From M3007 sp033762055 (GTDB lineage Bacteria; Bacteroidota; Bacteroidia; Chitinophagales; Saprospiraceae), in NCBI GenBank assembly GCA_033762055.1, contig JANRLZ010000355.1:1-15714 (forward strand): a stretch of 15,714 nucleotides of DNA, given 5' to 3'. The notes under the pieces were generated by a model that worked only from the letters and a program-made list of their open reading frames with translations, was not told where the DNA came from and did not search any database. Of the stretch, positions 1 to 6,190 are shown one piece after another. A program made the position numbers and the translations under genes. Position 1 is the stretch's first letter; each line of letters opens with the position of its first letter.

Positions 1-321
1 CAGGATGGTTTTGGGTACCGGCACACCAATTTTGGTGCTCAGGCAGTTGTTGAAAAATTTCTCGTCGGCGCTCCACCAGAACGGGTTGTTCAAAACTGCC
101 GTTCCGTTGAGCGCTGCGTTTTTGAGATAGGCGCGATAAAATGGCACGTCCTGGCTGATACGATCAATCATTACTGCATAGGGCGTGGGGTTTCCCTGCA
201 TCAACTCGTCCACATGTGCGGGTTCGGCGACCACACCTTTCACGTTTTTCGCGTTGATGCGGGCCACGAAGGCCTCTGGGAAAGAAGTTTCTTTGCCGTG
301 TAGGATTCCGATTTTTTTCAT
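1..321 (-). CDS. Probable ATP-grasp family protein, N-terminal part (cut by window edge)
   Basis: An ATG at 321 opens a stop-free frame of 107 codons running off the left edge, so only the N-terminus is visible. It begins MKKIGILHGKETSFPEAF and contains the stretches VMIDRISQDVPFYRAYLK and NNPFWWSADEKFFNN, followed by GVPVPKTIL at the edge. This resembles, from memory, a conserved Bacteroidota/cyanobacterial ATP-grasp protein in which a pre-ATP-grasp alpha/beta domain ends in a 'kf..n.a..lGvpvPkt' segment just before the nucleotide-binding core. The ATP-grasp core itself would lie outside the window, so the reaction cannot be inferred; such enzymes usually join a carboxylate to an amine using ATP. 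It lies 160 nt downstream of aroA on the same strand, and I see no convincing promoter in that gap. No signal peptide is visible, so it is probably cytoplasmic. Presence of a gene is near certain; the family is moderately certain. Confidence 0.6.
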   Translation of the reverse strand, partial: MKKIGILHGKETSFPEAFVARINAKNVKGVVAEPAHVDELMQGNPTPYAVMIDRISQDVPFYRAYLKNAALNGTAVLNNPFWWSADEKFFNNCLSTKIGVPVPKTIL

Positions 322-481
322 GAATGCTGTTTTTGAATTGTGTTGTGCCTGCCGCGCCTGAATCCGGGCGAAAAACAGGGAGGGCGTAAAACTACTCAAA
401 GCCTCAAAACCGCATAATTTAATTTTAACGCAGGTTTTAAAACGATCCACATTTTATAGCAACGAACCCTGTTTGTCTGCC

Positions 482-1750
482 TCAACGTTCAATAAGAAAA
501 CCCAGTTGGGCCAGATGCTGCCAAAACCCGGGATATGATTTACCCACCACCTCCGGATGTTCGATTTCAACCGGCCCCAGCATGGACAAGGCGGCAAAAG
601 ACAGGGCCATTCGATGATCGCCGTAGGTGGAAAAACGCGGCAAGGAGGATAAATCAGCTTTGCCGTTGAGGTGGTAGAATTGTTTGTCTGGCGCTTTTTT
701 ATTGAATTGTGCCGGAAGGCGGACAAATGTGACACCCACCTTGGCCAATTCAGTTTTCAAGGCGCCGATGCGATCGGTTTCCTTGATCCTGAGGGTTTCC
801 AGTCCGCTGAACAAACCGTTGACGCCCAATCCGGCACAAACCACCGCCAGGGTTTGGGCGATGTCGGGACACTCCAGAAAATCATATTCAAAAAAAGACC
901 GGTGCGCAGCGCCTGTTTTAATCACTCGCACCTCATTTTCGCCCTGTTCCGTCCGAACGCCCAGGCGTTCCATCATATCCGCCAATACCGCATCGCCTTG
1001 CCAGCTTTGCGCCTGCAAACCGCGCAGTCGCAAATCCGCCTCCGGCGCCAGTGCCGCCAAAGCATACCAGTAAGACGCCGCCGACCAGTCGGCCTCTACG
1101 GTCAGCGGCCGCGGTTGGTAGCCGCCAGGTTGCACGACCAACCGGTCGCCCTGCCAGTCGGCAGCAGCGCCGAAGTATTGCATGAGGCGCAAGGTCATTT
1201 CCAGATAGGGTCGCGACACCAGCGGGCCATCCGGCTGCAAAACCAGTCCCTGCGGCAGATATGGCGCAATGAGGAGCAAAGCGGAAAGAAACTGGCTGCT
1301 GACGTTGGCGGCCACGCTGACGAAATTTCCTGTGTTCGAGATGGCGCCGATTTCCAGGGGAGGAAATCCTTCTTTTCCCAAAAAACGAATGTCGGCTCCC
1401 AGCGCCCGCAGGGCTTCCACCAGCGGGCCGACCGGTCGTTCGAGCATGCGGGCCGAGCCGGTCAGCACCTGTTTGCCGGGGCGCAGGGCCAGATAGGCCG
1501 TCATAAACCGGAAGCTCGTACCGGCGTCGCCGGCGTCGTAGGGACCATCGGTTTGTGCGAGCATCCCGATCAGGGTTTCCGAATCTTTGGAAGCGGCCAT
1601 GTTTGTCAGCCAGTCGGCCGGTCGGGCGCCGGCCAGGGCCAGTGCAATCAGTGCGCGGTTGGTAATGCTTTTTGAGCCTTCGAGGGCAATTTCGCCTGTG
1701 AGTGGCGCCGGGGGCCTGGAAAGCCGTATCAGGGAGGGTTGAGTTTGCAT
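482..1750 (-). CDS. aroA: 3-phosphoshikimate 1-carboxyvinyltransferase (EPSP synthase)
   Basis: This enzyme transfers the enolpyruvyl group of PEP to shikimate-3-phosphate in the shikimate pathway, in the cytoplasm. The 422-residue product has the usual family length. Visible motifs include GSKSITNR at 25-32 (Lys27, Ser28, Arg32 for substrate binding), DAGTSFRF at 75-82 (PEP loop), SSQF at 151-154, the catalytic Asp in CPDIAQT (Asp296), KETDR at 323-327, YGDHRMA at 376-382 and Lys403 in VGKSYPGFW. The PEP loop carries Phe82 where the E. coli enzyme has Pro101; I believe such variation is common in Bacteroidota but cannot check it here. The ATG at 1750 lies 9 nt after the stop of the DUF4286 gene, with a purine-rich AAAAAGGG upstream, so the two genes are very probably co-transcribed. 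A long open frame on the opposite strand is a shadow. The function is certain from conserved active-site residues. Confidence 0.97.
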   Translation of the reverse strand: MQTQPSLIRLSRPPAPLTGEIALEGSKSITNRALIALALAGARPADWLTNMAASKDSETLIGMLAQTDGPYDAGDAGTSFRFMTAYLALRPGKQVLTGSARMLERPVGPLVEALRALGADIRFLGKEGFPPLEIGAISNTGNFVSVAANVSSQFLSALLLIAPYLPQGLVLQPDGPLVSRPYLEMTLRLMQYFGAAADWQGDRLVVQPGGYQPRPLTVEADWSAASYWYALAALAPEADLRLRGLQAQSWQGDAVLADMMERLGVRTEQGENEVRVIKTGAAHRSFFEYDFLECPDIAQTLAVVCAGLGVNGLFSGLETLRIKETDRIGALKTELAKVGVTFVRLPAQFNKKAPDKQFYHLNGKADLSSLPRFSTYGDHRMALSFAALSMLGPVEIEHPEVVGKSYPGFWQHLAQLGFLIER

Positions 1751-1759
1751 ACGGCGGCG

Positions 1760-2080
1760 TTACCCTTTTTCATTATGGTCAATCACTTCCATCACACTGC
1801 GGAAAACGGCATATTTCCCGTCATAACGTTCCTTGTGTTGCCGTTGCAATTCGGGGGCGAATTCGTTTTGATAGCGCACCAGATGCGCCATGTCTTTCAC
1901 GGCGTATTGCACCGCATAAATTTCCGAATCGGTGTGCTCATGCCCTATGAGGCGGCAAAGCCGGTATGAAATGAACATGCCGGTAATCATCACATCCGGA
2001 ATATGGGTTTCGCGCATCCATTTCAACCAGTCTTCATGGACGCTCAGATCAATCGTAACGGTAACGTTGTAAAGTAACAT
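1760..2080 (-). CDS. DUF4286 family protein
   Basis: This small 106-residue cytoplasmic protein begins MLLYNVTVTIDLSVHEDW and contains HIPDVMITGMF, SYRLCRL and YAVQYAV, the pattern of the DUF4286 family (about 100 residues, widespread in Bacteroidota, no established function; its fold is likely an alpha/beta ferredoxin-like dimer). I chose the ATG at 2080. An in-frame start exists at 2143, but it would overlap the -7 promoter box at 2141-2148, and its added residues (SDFFDLHAPPPKGDTRN) do not look like the family. The gene is first in a unit with aroA, whose start is 9 nt downstream. It is divergent from tsaB. I do not assign a function. Confidence 0.8.
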   Translation of the reverse strand: MLLYNVTVTIDLSVHEDWLKWMRETHIPDVMITGMFISYRLCRLIGHEHTDSEIYAVQYAVKDMAHLVRYQNEFAPELQRQHKERYDGKYAVFRSVMEVIDHNEKG

Positions 2081-2140
2081 GGGCTGTTTGTTTCGGGTGT
2101 CGCCTTTTGGCGGCGGAGCGTGCAGGTCAAAAAAATCGCT

Positions 2141-2148
2141 CAAAAGTA
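2141..2148 (-). promoter_or_regulatory. -7 box of the DUF4286-aroA promoter
   Basis: On the minus strand this reads TACTTTTG, an exact match to the Bacteroidota -7 consensus TAnnTTTG. It lies about 60 nt before the ATG at 2080. No TTTG element is seen 19-21 bp upstream; that position is occupied by the opposing tsaB box. The assignment rests on consensus match and position only. Confidence 0.5.
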
Positions 2149-2162
2149 GGGCAATAGCCGCT

Positions 2163-2170
2163 TACTTTTG
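2163..2170 (+). promoter_or_regulatory. -7 box of the tsaB promoter
   Basis: TACTTTTG followed by CG exactly matches TAnnTTTG and ends 20 nt before the tsaB ATG at 2191. It mirrors the minus-strand box at 2141-2148 with 14 bp between them, so the two divergent promoters share the same short segment. No -33 TTTG is visible at the expected distance. Confidence 0.55.
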
Positions 2171-2190
2171 CGCCCCAATCTTTTCCATGC

Positions 2191-2904
2191 ATGGCAAAAA
2201 TCCTGCTCATCGAAACGGCAACCACGGTTTGCTCCGCCGCCATTAGTGTGGACGGCCGGGTGGCGGCGCTGGTTGAAACGCCCGAAAGTCTGCAACACAC
2301 CGCCCTGTTGACCCTTCACATCGAAGCGTGTTGTCAATCGGCGGGCATTCCTCTTGCCGATCTGGATGCCGTGGCAGTCAGTTCGGGGCCGGGGGCCTAC
2401 ACCTCGCTGCGGGTGGGTGTTGCTACGGCAAAAGGCATTTGTTATTCGCTCGACAAACCTTTGATAGCGGTCAATACCCTGTTGGCCTTGGCTGCAGCCA
2501 GTCTGGCGACGGAGCCGGATGCTTCGCCGGCTTTTGCGGCGCCTATGCTTGATGCGCGCAGACAGGAGGTTTGGCTGGCGGTTTATGATGAGGCGTTGCG
2601 GGAAATAGCGCCGCCGCAGCCGCTTATTTTGGAAAATAATTTGTTTGAAAATTTCCTGTCGGATCAAGCCGGGCTTCCTGCCGGGTCGCGGCTGGTTTTG
2701 TCCGGGAACGGCATGGAAAAGGCAAGAAGCGGTCGGTATCCTGAAGGAACGGTTTTTTCTGCAATAAAAAAATGTTCTGCCGCCTATCTGGCGCCGCTTG
2801 CCGAGCAAGCGTATCAAATGCATGATTTTCAGGATGTTGCCTATTTTGGCCCCCTCTACATGAAGCCGCCAAACATCACGACGCCCACAAGGGCGGCTTT
2901 TTGA
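2191..2904 (+). CDS. tsaB: tRNA threonylcarbamoyladenosine biosynthesis protein TsaB
   Basis: TsaB is the non-catalytic partner that dimerises with TsaD (and binds TsaE) to transfer threonylcarbamoyl to A37 of ANN-decoding tRNAs. The 237-residue product has the ASKHA-type N-terminal strand-turn KILLIETATTVCSAAI (4-19), the signature SSGPGAYTSLRVG (64-76), DARRQEVW (121-128; DARMGEVY in the E. coli type), and the C-terminal YMKPPNIT (223-230), which matches the 'YLRPP.iT' ending of many orthologues. The start follows a consensus -7 box by 20 nt. The gene is divergent from DUF4286-aroA. A small GC stem followed by T5 overlaps the 3' end and may end transcription. No other t6A gene is in the window, which is usual as tsaB is often separate from tsaD. 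Assignment is very secure. Confidence 0.95.
   Translation: MAKILLIETATTVCSAAISVDGRVAALVETPESLQHTALLTLHIEACCQSAGIPLADLDAVAVSSGPGAYTSLRVGVATAKGICYSLDKPLIAVNTLLALAAASLATEPDASPAFAAPMLDARRQEVWLAVYDEALREIAPPQPLILENNLFENFLSDQAGLPAGSRLVLSGNGMEKARSGRYPEGTVFSAIKKCSAAYLAPLAEQAYQMHDFQDVAYFGPLYMKPPNITTPTRAAF
2882..2902 (+). terminator. Possible intrinsic terminator overlapping the tsaB 3' end
   Basis: A 5-bp stem CGCCC/GGGCG with an ACAA loop is followed by GC and T5; the T run is part of the last codons and the stop. The stem is short, so activity is uncertain. Confidence 0.35.
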
Positions 2905-2954
2905 AAAAAATAAGGGTAAAATTCAATTTGTAGATTTCTATTGCTTATTTTCGT

Positions 2955-2989
2955 ACTGAAATAAAAGGACTTACGTTTGATATTTCAGT
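2955..2989 (+). promoter_or_regulatory. Promoter box inside an inverted repeat, upstream of the first winged-helix regulator
   Basis: TACGTTTG at 2972-2979 matches TAnnTTTG exactly, with a weak TTTC at 2949-2952 at 19 bp spacing. It sits within the 17-nt spacer of a perfect 9-bp inverted repeat, ACTGAAATA (2955-2963) and TATTTCAGT (2981-2989). This arrangement suits a dimeric repressor site covering the promoter, possibly for the regulator encoded next. The leader would be about 95 nt. Confidence 0.45.
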
Positions 2990-3019
2990 TGTATGTCTTT
3001 TTTTGAGAAAATAAACTGG

Positions 3020-3054
3020 CACAGTTTTGGGGGTAATTGCGTTTCAAAACTGTG
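3020..3054. repeat. 10-bp inverted repeat in the leader of the first regulator
   Basis: CACAGTTTTG (3020-3029) and CAAAACTGTG (3045-3054) are exact reverse complements with a 15-nt spacer, ending 28 bp before the ATG at 3083. It could be an operator or an mRNA hairpin. No T run follows, so it does not look like a terminator. Confidence 0.5.
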
Positions 3055-3082
3055 TTTACTCACCTTTTTCAAAACATTTAGT

Positions 3083-3421
3083 ATGGGAAAAACAAACATC
3101 GAAAAAGTGGCGCTCAAACAAGGAGCGCACGATGCGCTGCTCGATTATATTGAGTTGCGCAAGGCTGTGCTGGTGTTGCGCGCCGTGAACCACAAATTGC
3201 GCCAAAAAATGCTCGATCTCCTCGAAGAGAACAAACGCATGACGGTCACCGAAATTTACGTGAAACTCCGGCTCGAACAAAGCGTAGCCAGTCAGCATCT
3301 GGCTATCCTGCGCAGCGCCGGCGTTGTGCAGACGGAACGAAACGGCAAGTTCATTTTCTATTCCGTGAACCGCAACCGACTGGGCCAGATTTCTTCCCTC
3401 GTGGAGGATTTGGTCGCCTGA
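3083..3421 (+). CDS. ArsR-like winged-helix transcriptional regulator (first of a pair)
   Basis: The 112-residue cytoplasmic protein is a single winged-helix domain of the ArsR/SmtB type: LRAVNHKLRQKMLDLL (32-47), helix 3 VTEIYVKLRL (55-64), recognition helix EQSVASQHLAILRSAG (65-80) and wing TERNGKFIFYSV (84-95). It contains no cysteine, so the classical metal-sensing CxC site of ArsR/SmtB is absent and its signal is unknown. The ATG at 3083 is preferred to an upstream in-frame start at 2993, because the extra residues are encoded by the inverted-repeat leader and resemble no family N-terminus. It is followed by a strong terminator and then by a paralogue with roughly 40% identity over the DNA-binding domain. 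Autoregulation through the inverted repeats at 2955-3054 is an inference. The fold is well supported; the target is not known. Confidence 0.85.
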   Translation: MGKTNIEKVALKQGAHDALLDYIELRKAVLVLRAVNHKLRQKMLDLLEENKRMTVTEIYVKLRLEQSVASQHLAILRSAGVVQTERNGKFIFYSVNRNRLGQISSLVEDLVA

Positions 3422-3523
3422 TTTCCGATCAGAATTTGCGATTTACCGCATTTGAAGTGCAGCGAAAATTTAGAAAGGCTCTAATGTTTTGCTTTGTTTA
3501 ATGTTTAAGTAAATGGCACTCAT

Positions 3524-3562
3524 CGCAGGCCGTTCTGTCGTTCAGAGCGGCCTGCGTTTTTT
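3524..3562 (+). terminator. Strong intrinsic terminator between the two regulator genes
   Basis: A 14-bp stem pairs CGCAGGCCGTTCTG (3524-3537) with CAGAGCGGCCTGCG (3543-3556), with one G-T wobble, a 5-nt loop, and T6 directly after. It ends the first regulator's transcript about 100 nt after its stop and insulates the second regulator. Confidence 0.9.
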
Positions 3563-3573
3563 ATTTCGCAAAG

Positions 3574-3604
3574 TTTGTCATTCAAAAGGCGTATCGCATC
3601 TTTG
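3574..3604 (+). promoter_or_regulatory. Promoter of the second winged-helix regulator
   Basis: TTTG (3574-3577), 19 bp, then CATCTTTG (3597-3604): the spacing is right for a Bacteroidota promoter and the -7 box has one mismatch to TAnnTTTG. Transcription would start near 3610, about 40 nt before the ATG at 3650 and just after the preceding terminator. Confidence 0.6.
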
Positions 3605-3649
3605 CCCGCGATTTTTGATAATCTCATTCCGATTACAAGGCGAAAAAAC

Positions 3650-3991
3650 ATGAACAAACACACACCCATCCCTATTGTCAGCAATGAGCAGCTGCGTATT
3701 GCGCTGCGTATTCTCAGGGCCCTGGCTCACCCGCTCAGAATAAAGATCATTCGCACCATTCACCAGAACAAGGAAGGCGCTGCCAACGTAGGCGAGATTT
3801 ACACCGCCCTCGAAATTGAACAATCCATCGCCTCGCAACACCTGCGTGTTTTGCGCCACGCCGATCTGGTAGTGACGCGCCGCGACCACAAATTTGTTTA
3901 CTACAGCCTCAACTACGAGCGCATTTCCCGTACAACGGAGGCGATCAGTATCCTGAAAGACGAAACCGAACCGGTTTCAGACAAGAAATAG
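3650..3991 (+). CDS. ArsR-like winged-helix transcriptional regulator (second of a pair)
   Basis: The 113-residue protein has the same architecture as its upstream neighbour: ILRALAHPLRIKIIRTI (21-37), helix 3 VGEIYTALEI (47-56), recognition helix EQSIASQHLRVLRHAD (57-72) and wing TRRDHKFVYYSL (76-87). It also has no cysteine, so metal sensing by the usual ArsR thiolate site is excluded. The ATG at 3650 is chosen because residues match the paralogue from there on; an in-frame upstream start at 3575 would overlap the -33 region of the promoter. It is separately transcribed, with its own promoter and a hairpin terminator about 90 nt after its stop. The acidic/basic C-terminal tail (KDETEPVSDKK) is absent from the paralogue. 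A tandem duplication followed by divergence is the simplest origin. Confidence 0.87.
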   Translation: MNKHTPIPIVSNEQLRIALRILRALAHPLRIKIIRTIHQNKEGAANVGEIYTALEIEQSIASQHLRVLRHADLVVTRRDHKFVYYSLNYERISRTTEAISILKDETEPVSDKK

Positions 3992-4079
3992 GGGGTGGTT
4001 TGTGGTCTTCCGTTTCTTGTTGATGTCTCCACCAACAGGGACTAAAATGGCTTTACCTGTCAGGGCTTTTTACATAAAA

Positions 4080-4117
4080 AAACAGGAGTTGCCCACACAA
4101 CGGGGCAACTCCTGTTT
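4080..4117. terminator. Bidirectional terminator between convergent genes
   Basis: A perfect 15-bp stem joins AAACAGGAGTTGCCC (4080-4094) to GGGCAACTCCTGTTT (4103-4117) with an 8-nt loop. Read leftward, the stem leads into a T7 run, so it is a strong terminator for the outer-membrane protein gene (stop at 4217). Read rightward it leads into TTTATTAAT and can also end the second regulator's transcript. Confidence 0.88.
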
Positions 4118-4216
4118 ATTAATGAGGGTCGGACAATTGTTTACACAAAAGCGGCACACAAACGCCGGAAAATCAGGGCATCCTAATCAAGTTTTCCATA
4201 TTGCCGTGTTGTAAAC

Positions 4217-4951
4217 TCAGAAAAAGATACCCAGTTTAAGCGCAATAGCGCCAAAAGTGGCTTTGGAATCTTCTTTCTGCCAGTTACCTGCCGTTTTTTC
4301 CACAAATCCGTCGCGGGTTACATCTGTAAACTGTTTCTGGAATGCCAGCCCCGCGACCAGGGTGGTACTGGTAGCAAATTCATATTCAATGCCGCCGCCG
4401 AGACCCCACGACAGCGACAAGCCCTTCACCTCGTCGCGGATATTGATGTCTTCCAGATTCTGATCGTCGGTGCCGCGAATATCGCCAGTGCCTTTGGTGA
4501 CAAAGCCAAGGGTGAATATGGGGAGTTCGGCATAAAATTTAAATCGCGCGTCTTCATTCGAACCGCCACGCATTTTTAAACCGAACGGGATTTCCACATA
4601 ATTGATGCGGTAATGCAATTTTGCATCGGTTGAAAACGTGTCGGAACGGATTTCGGTAAGGTCAGACTCGTCCCAGGGTCGCCAGCGCGAATAGCCGTTT
4701 TGCAAGGTGCCGCCGTGATTAAAACCGAAGCCAAGCCCAGATGTCAGGGCATAATTATTGGCAAAATAATACTCGCCCATTGCGCCAAGTTTTACCCCCC
4801 AGTTGGAACTCACTCCTTCCAGTTTTCGGTCGCTGGTACGCAACCACGACCAGGTGGGACTACTTTGGAAACCAAAACGCAAGCCGCGTTGTGCCTCGGA
4901 TTTACCCAGCAGGAAGGCGGCAAAACAAAAAAGAAGAGCCAATTTTTTCAT
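4217..4951 (-). CDS. PorT-like outer-membrane beta-barrel protein
   Basis: The 244-residue protein starts with a signal peptide (MKKLALLFCFAAFLLGKSEA, cleavage expected after residue 20) and continues as alternating short hydrophobic/aromatic strands and polar turns. Barrel-like segments include LRFGFQSSPTWSW, WGVKLGAMGEYYF, ALTSGLGFGFNHGG, INYVEIPFGLKMR, RFKFYAELPIFTLGFV and the C-terminal GAIALKLGIFF, which ends in Phe as barrel proteins commonly do. The segment YVEIPFGLKM matches the 'YleiPl.lk' strand of the PorT / OMP_b-brl_2 families of Bacteroidota. It is likely an outer-membrane protein of about 8-10 strands with no assigned ligand. Its start is 108 nt after the prfA stop on the same strand; no convincing promoter was seen in that gap, so read-through from prfA is possible. 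Family-level assignment is good; the role is unknown. Confidence 0.82.
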   Translation of the reverse strand: MKKLALLFCFAAFLLGKSEAQRGLRFGFQSSPTWSWLRTSDRKLEGVSSNWGVKLGAMGEYYFANNYALTSGLGFGFNHGGTLQNGYSRWRPWDESDLTEIRSDTFSTDAKLHYRINYVEIPFGLKMRGGSNEDARFKFYAELPIFTLGFVTKGTGDIRGTDDQNLEDINIRDEVKGLSLSWGLGGGIEYEFATSTTLVAGLAFQKQFTDVTRDGFVEKTAGNWQKEDSKATFGAIALKLGIFF

Positions 4952-5059
4952 AGTCAGAGCATTGAATTGGATAAATGGTGAATGGTTGAGGGTAGGAGGA
5001 TTGGGGGGACAAATTCGGTGTTTTTCGGAATTTTATTTTTTGATCGTTCCTTAGCGGGT

Positions 5060-6127
5060 TTATTCCTGCAATTTTGCTGCGTTGTCGGCAATGGTCAGCG
5101 CCTCGACGATGGGCTCCAGGTCGCCTTCCACTACCTTGTCGAGATTGAAATTTTTGTTGTCGCCTTCCAGCCGGTGGTCGGTGACGCGGTTTTGCGGCCA
5201 GTTGTAAGTACGAATCTTTTCGGAGCGGTCACCCGTTCCCACAAGGCTTTTGCGCGCCGAGGCCATGGCGCTGGCTTCTTTTTGTAACTGTGCCTCACGG
5301 ATTTGTTGTACGAGGCGGCCCATGGCGATTTCTCGGTTTTTATGTTGCGAACGGCTTTCGGTGCTTTCGGCCACTACGCCGGTAGGCAAGTGGGTAAATC
5401 GTACGCCCGATTCGGTTTTGTTGACGTGCTGCCCGCCGGCGCCCGATGCGCGAAACACATCGGTACGAATGTCTTCCTTTCGAATATCAATGTCTTCGGC
5501 TTCCATTTTGGGCAAAACGGCCACGGTGGCGGCCGAAGTATGCACCCGGCCTTTGGCCTCGGTTTCGGGCACCCGTTGCACCCGGTGCGCGCCCGATTCG
5601 AACTTCAGCTTGCCGTACACATTTTCACCCGAAACGTCCAGCACCAGTTTGGCGTAACCGCCCGCCGTGCCGGGGGTTTCGTCGAGCACTTCAACTTCCC
5701 AACCCTGTTCAGAAAAATAGCGCCCGTACATCCGGTACAGGTCGCCGGCAAACAACGCAGCTTCGTCGCCGCCGGTCCCCGAGCGAATTTCAAAGATGAC
5801 GTCTTTTTCGTCTTCGGGGTCTTTGGGCGTAAGCAGGGTTTTGAGTTGTTCTTCGAGTGCGTCGCGTTCGGGTTCGAGCAGGGCGATCTCCTCGCGCGCC
5901 ATTTCCCGCATCTCCGGGTCGGTTTCGGCAGCGAGCATCGCGCGGGCGCTGTCAATATGCGCCAGGGCTTTTTCGTACTGTTCGGCAGCCTGTACGATGG
6001 GCTGGAGTTTTTTGTACTCCTTGTTTACTTTTTTCGATTTGTCGGGATCGGCCACCGTGGCCGGGTCGGCGAGTTGCTCCTCCAGATAGGTATATTTTTC
6101 GCGAATGGCTTGCAGTTTGTCGAGCAT
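5060..6127 (-). CDS. prfA: Peptide chain release factor 1
   Basis: RF1 recognises UAA and UAG stop codons in the ribosomal A site and triggers release of the peptide. The 355-residue protein has the normal length and order of domains: a charged, helical N-terminal domain (1-105), the codon-reading motif PET at 187-189 in RVPETEAKGRVHTSA (the P-x-T motif typical of RF1 rather than the SPF of RF2), and the catalytic loop RASGAGGQHVNKTESG at 226-241, with GGQ at 231-233 whose Gln is the site of PrmC methylation. The C-terminus IRTYNWPQNRVTDHRL is characteristic. No RF2-type internal frameshift is present. It begins 63 nt downstream of tgt on the same strand and is probably co-transcribed with it. 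No prmC is adjacent in this window. Assignment is secure. Confidence 0.97.
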   Translation of the reverse strand: MLDKLQAIREKYTYLEEQLADPATVADPDKSKKVNKEYKKLQPIVQAAEQYEKALAHIDSARAMLAAETDPEMREMAREEIALLEPERDALEEQLKTLLTPKDPEDEKDVIFEIRSGTGGDEAALFAGDLYRMYGRYFSEQGWEVEVLDETPGTAGGYAKLVLDVSGENVYGKLKFESGAHRVQRVPETEAKGRVHTSAATVAVLPKMEAEDIDIRKEDIRTDVFRASGAGGQHVNKTESGVRFTHLPTGVVAESTESRSQHKNREIAMGRLVQQIREAQLQKEASAMASARKSLVGTGDRSEKIRTYNWPQNRVTDHRLEGDNKNFNLDKVVEGDLEPIVEALTIADNAAKLQE

Positions 6128-6190
6128 GATGACGCAATCAGTATTTGCGGCGCGAAGGTCGGGCTTTTTTTTCGCAAACCCCGGCGCGAC

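Noticed and set aside
406..438. Possible hairpin AAAACC/GGTTTT between aroA and the ATP-grasp gene
   Set aside because: AT-rich, contains a bulge, has a long loop and no clear T run; too weak to call a terminator.
671..1675. 334-codon open frame on the plus strand
   Set aside because: It lies antisense to aroA, which has all its active-site motifs; the translation has no domain-like pattern.
2140..2823. 227-codon open frame on the minus strand
   Set aside because: Antisense to tsaB and overlapping the divergent promoter; highly Arg/Gln-rich shadow.
4002..4214. 70-codon open frame on the plus strand
   Set aside because: It runs straight through the 15-bp-stem terminator at 4080-4117 and has no family-like features.
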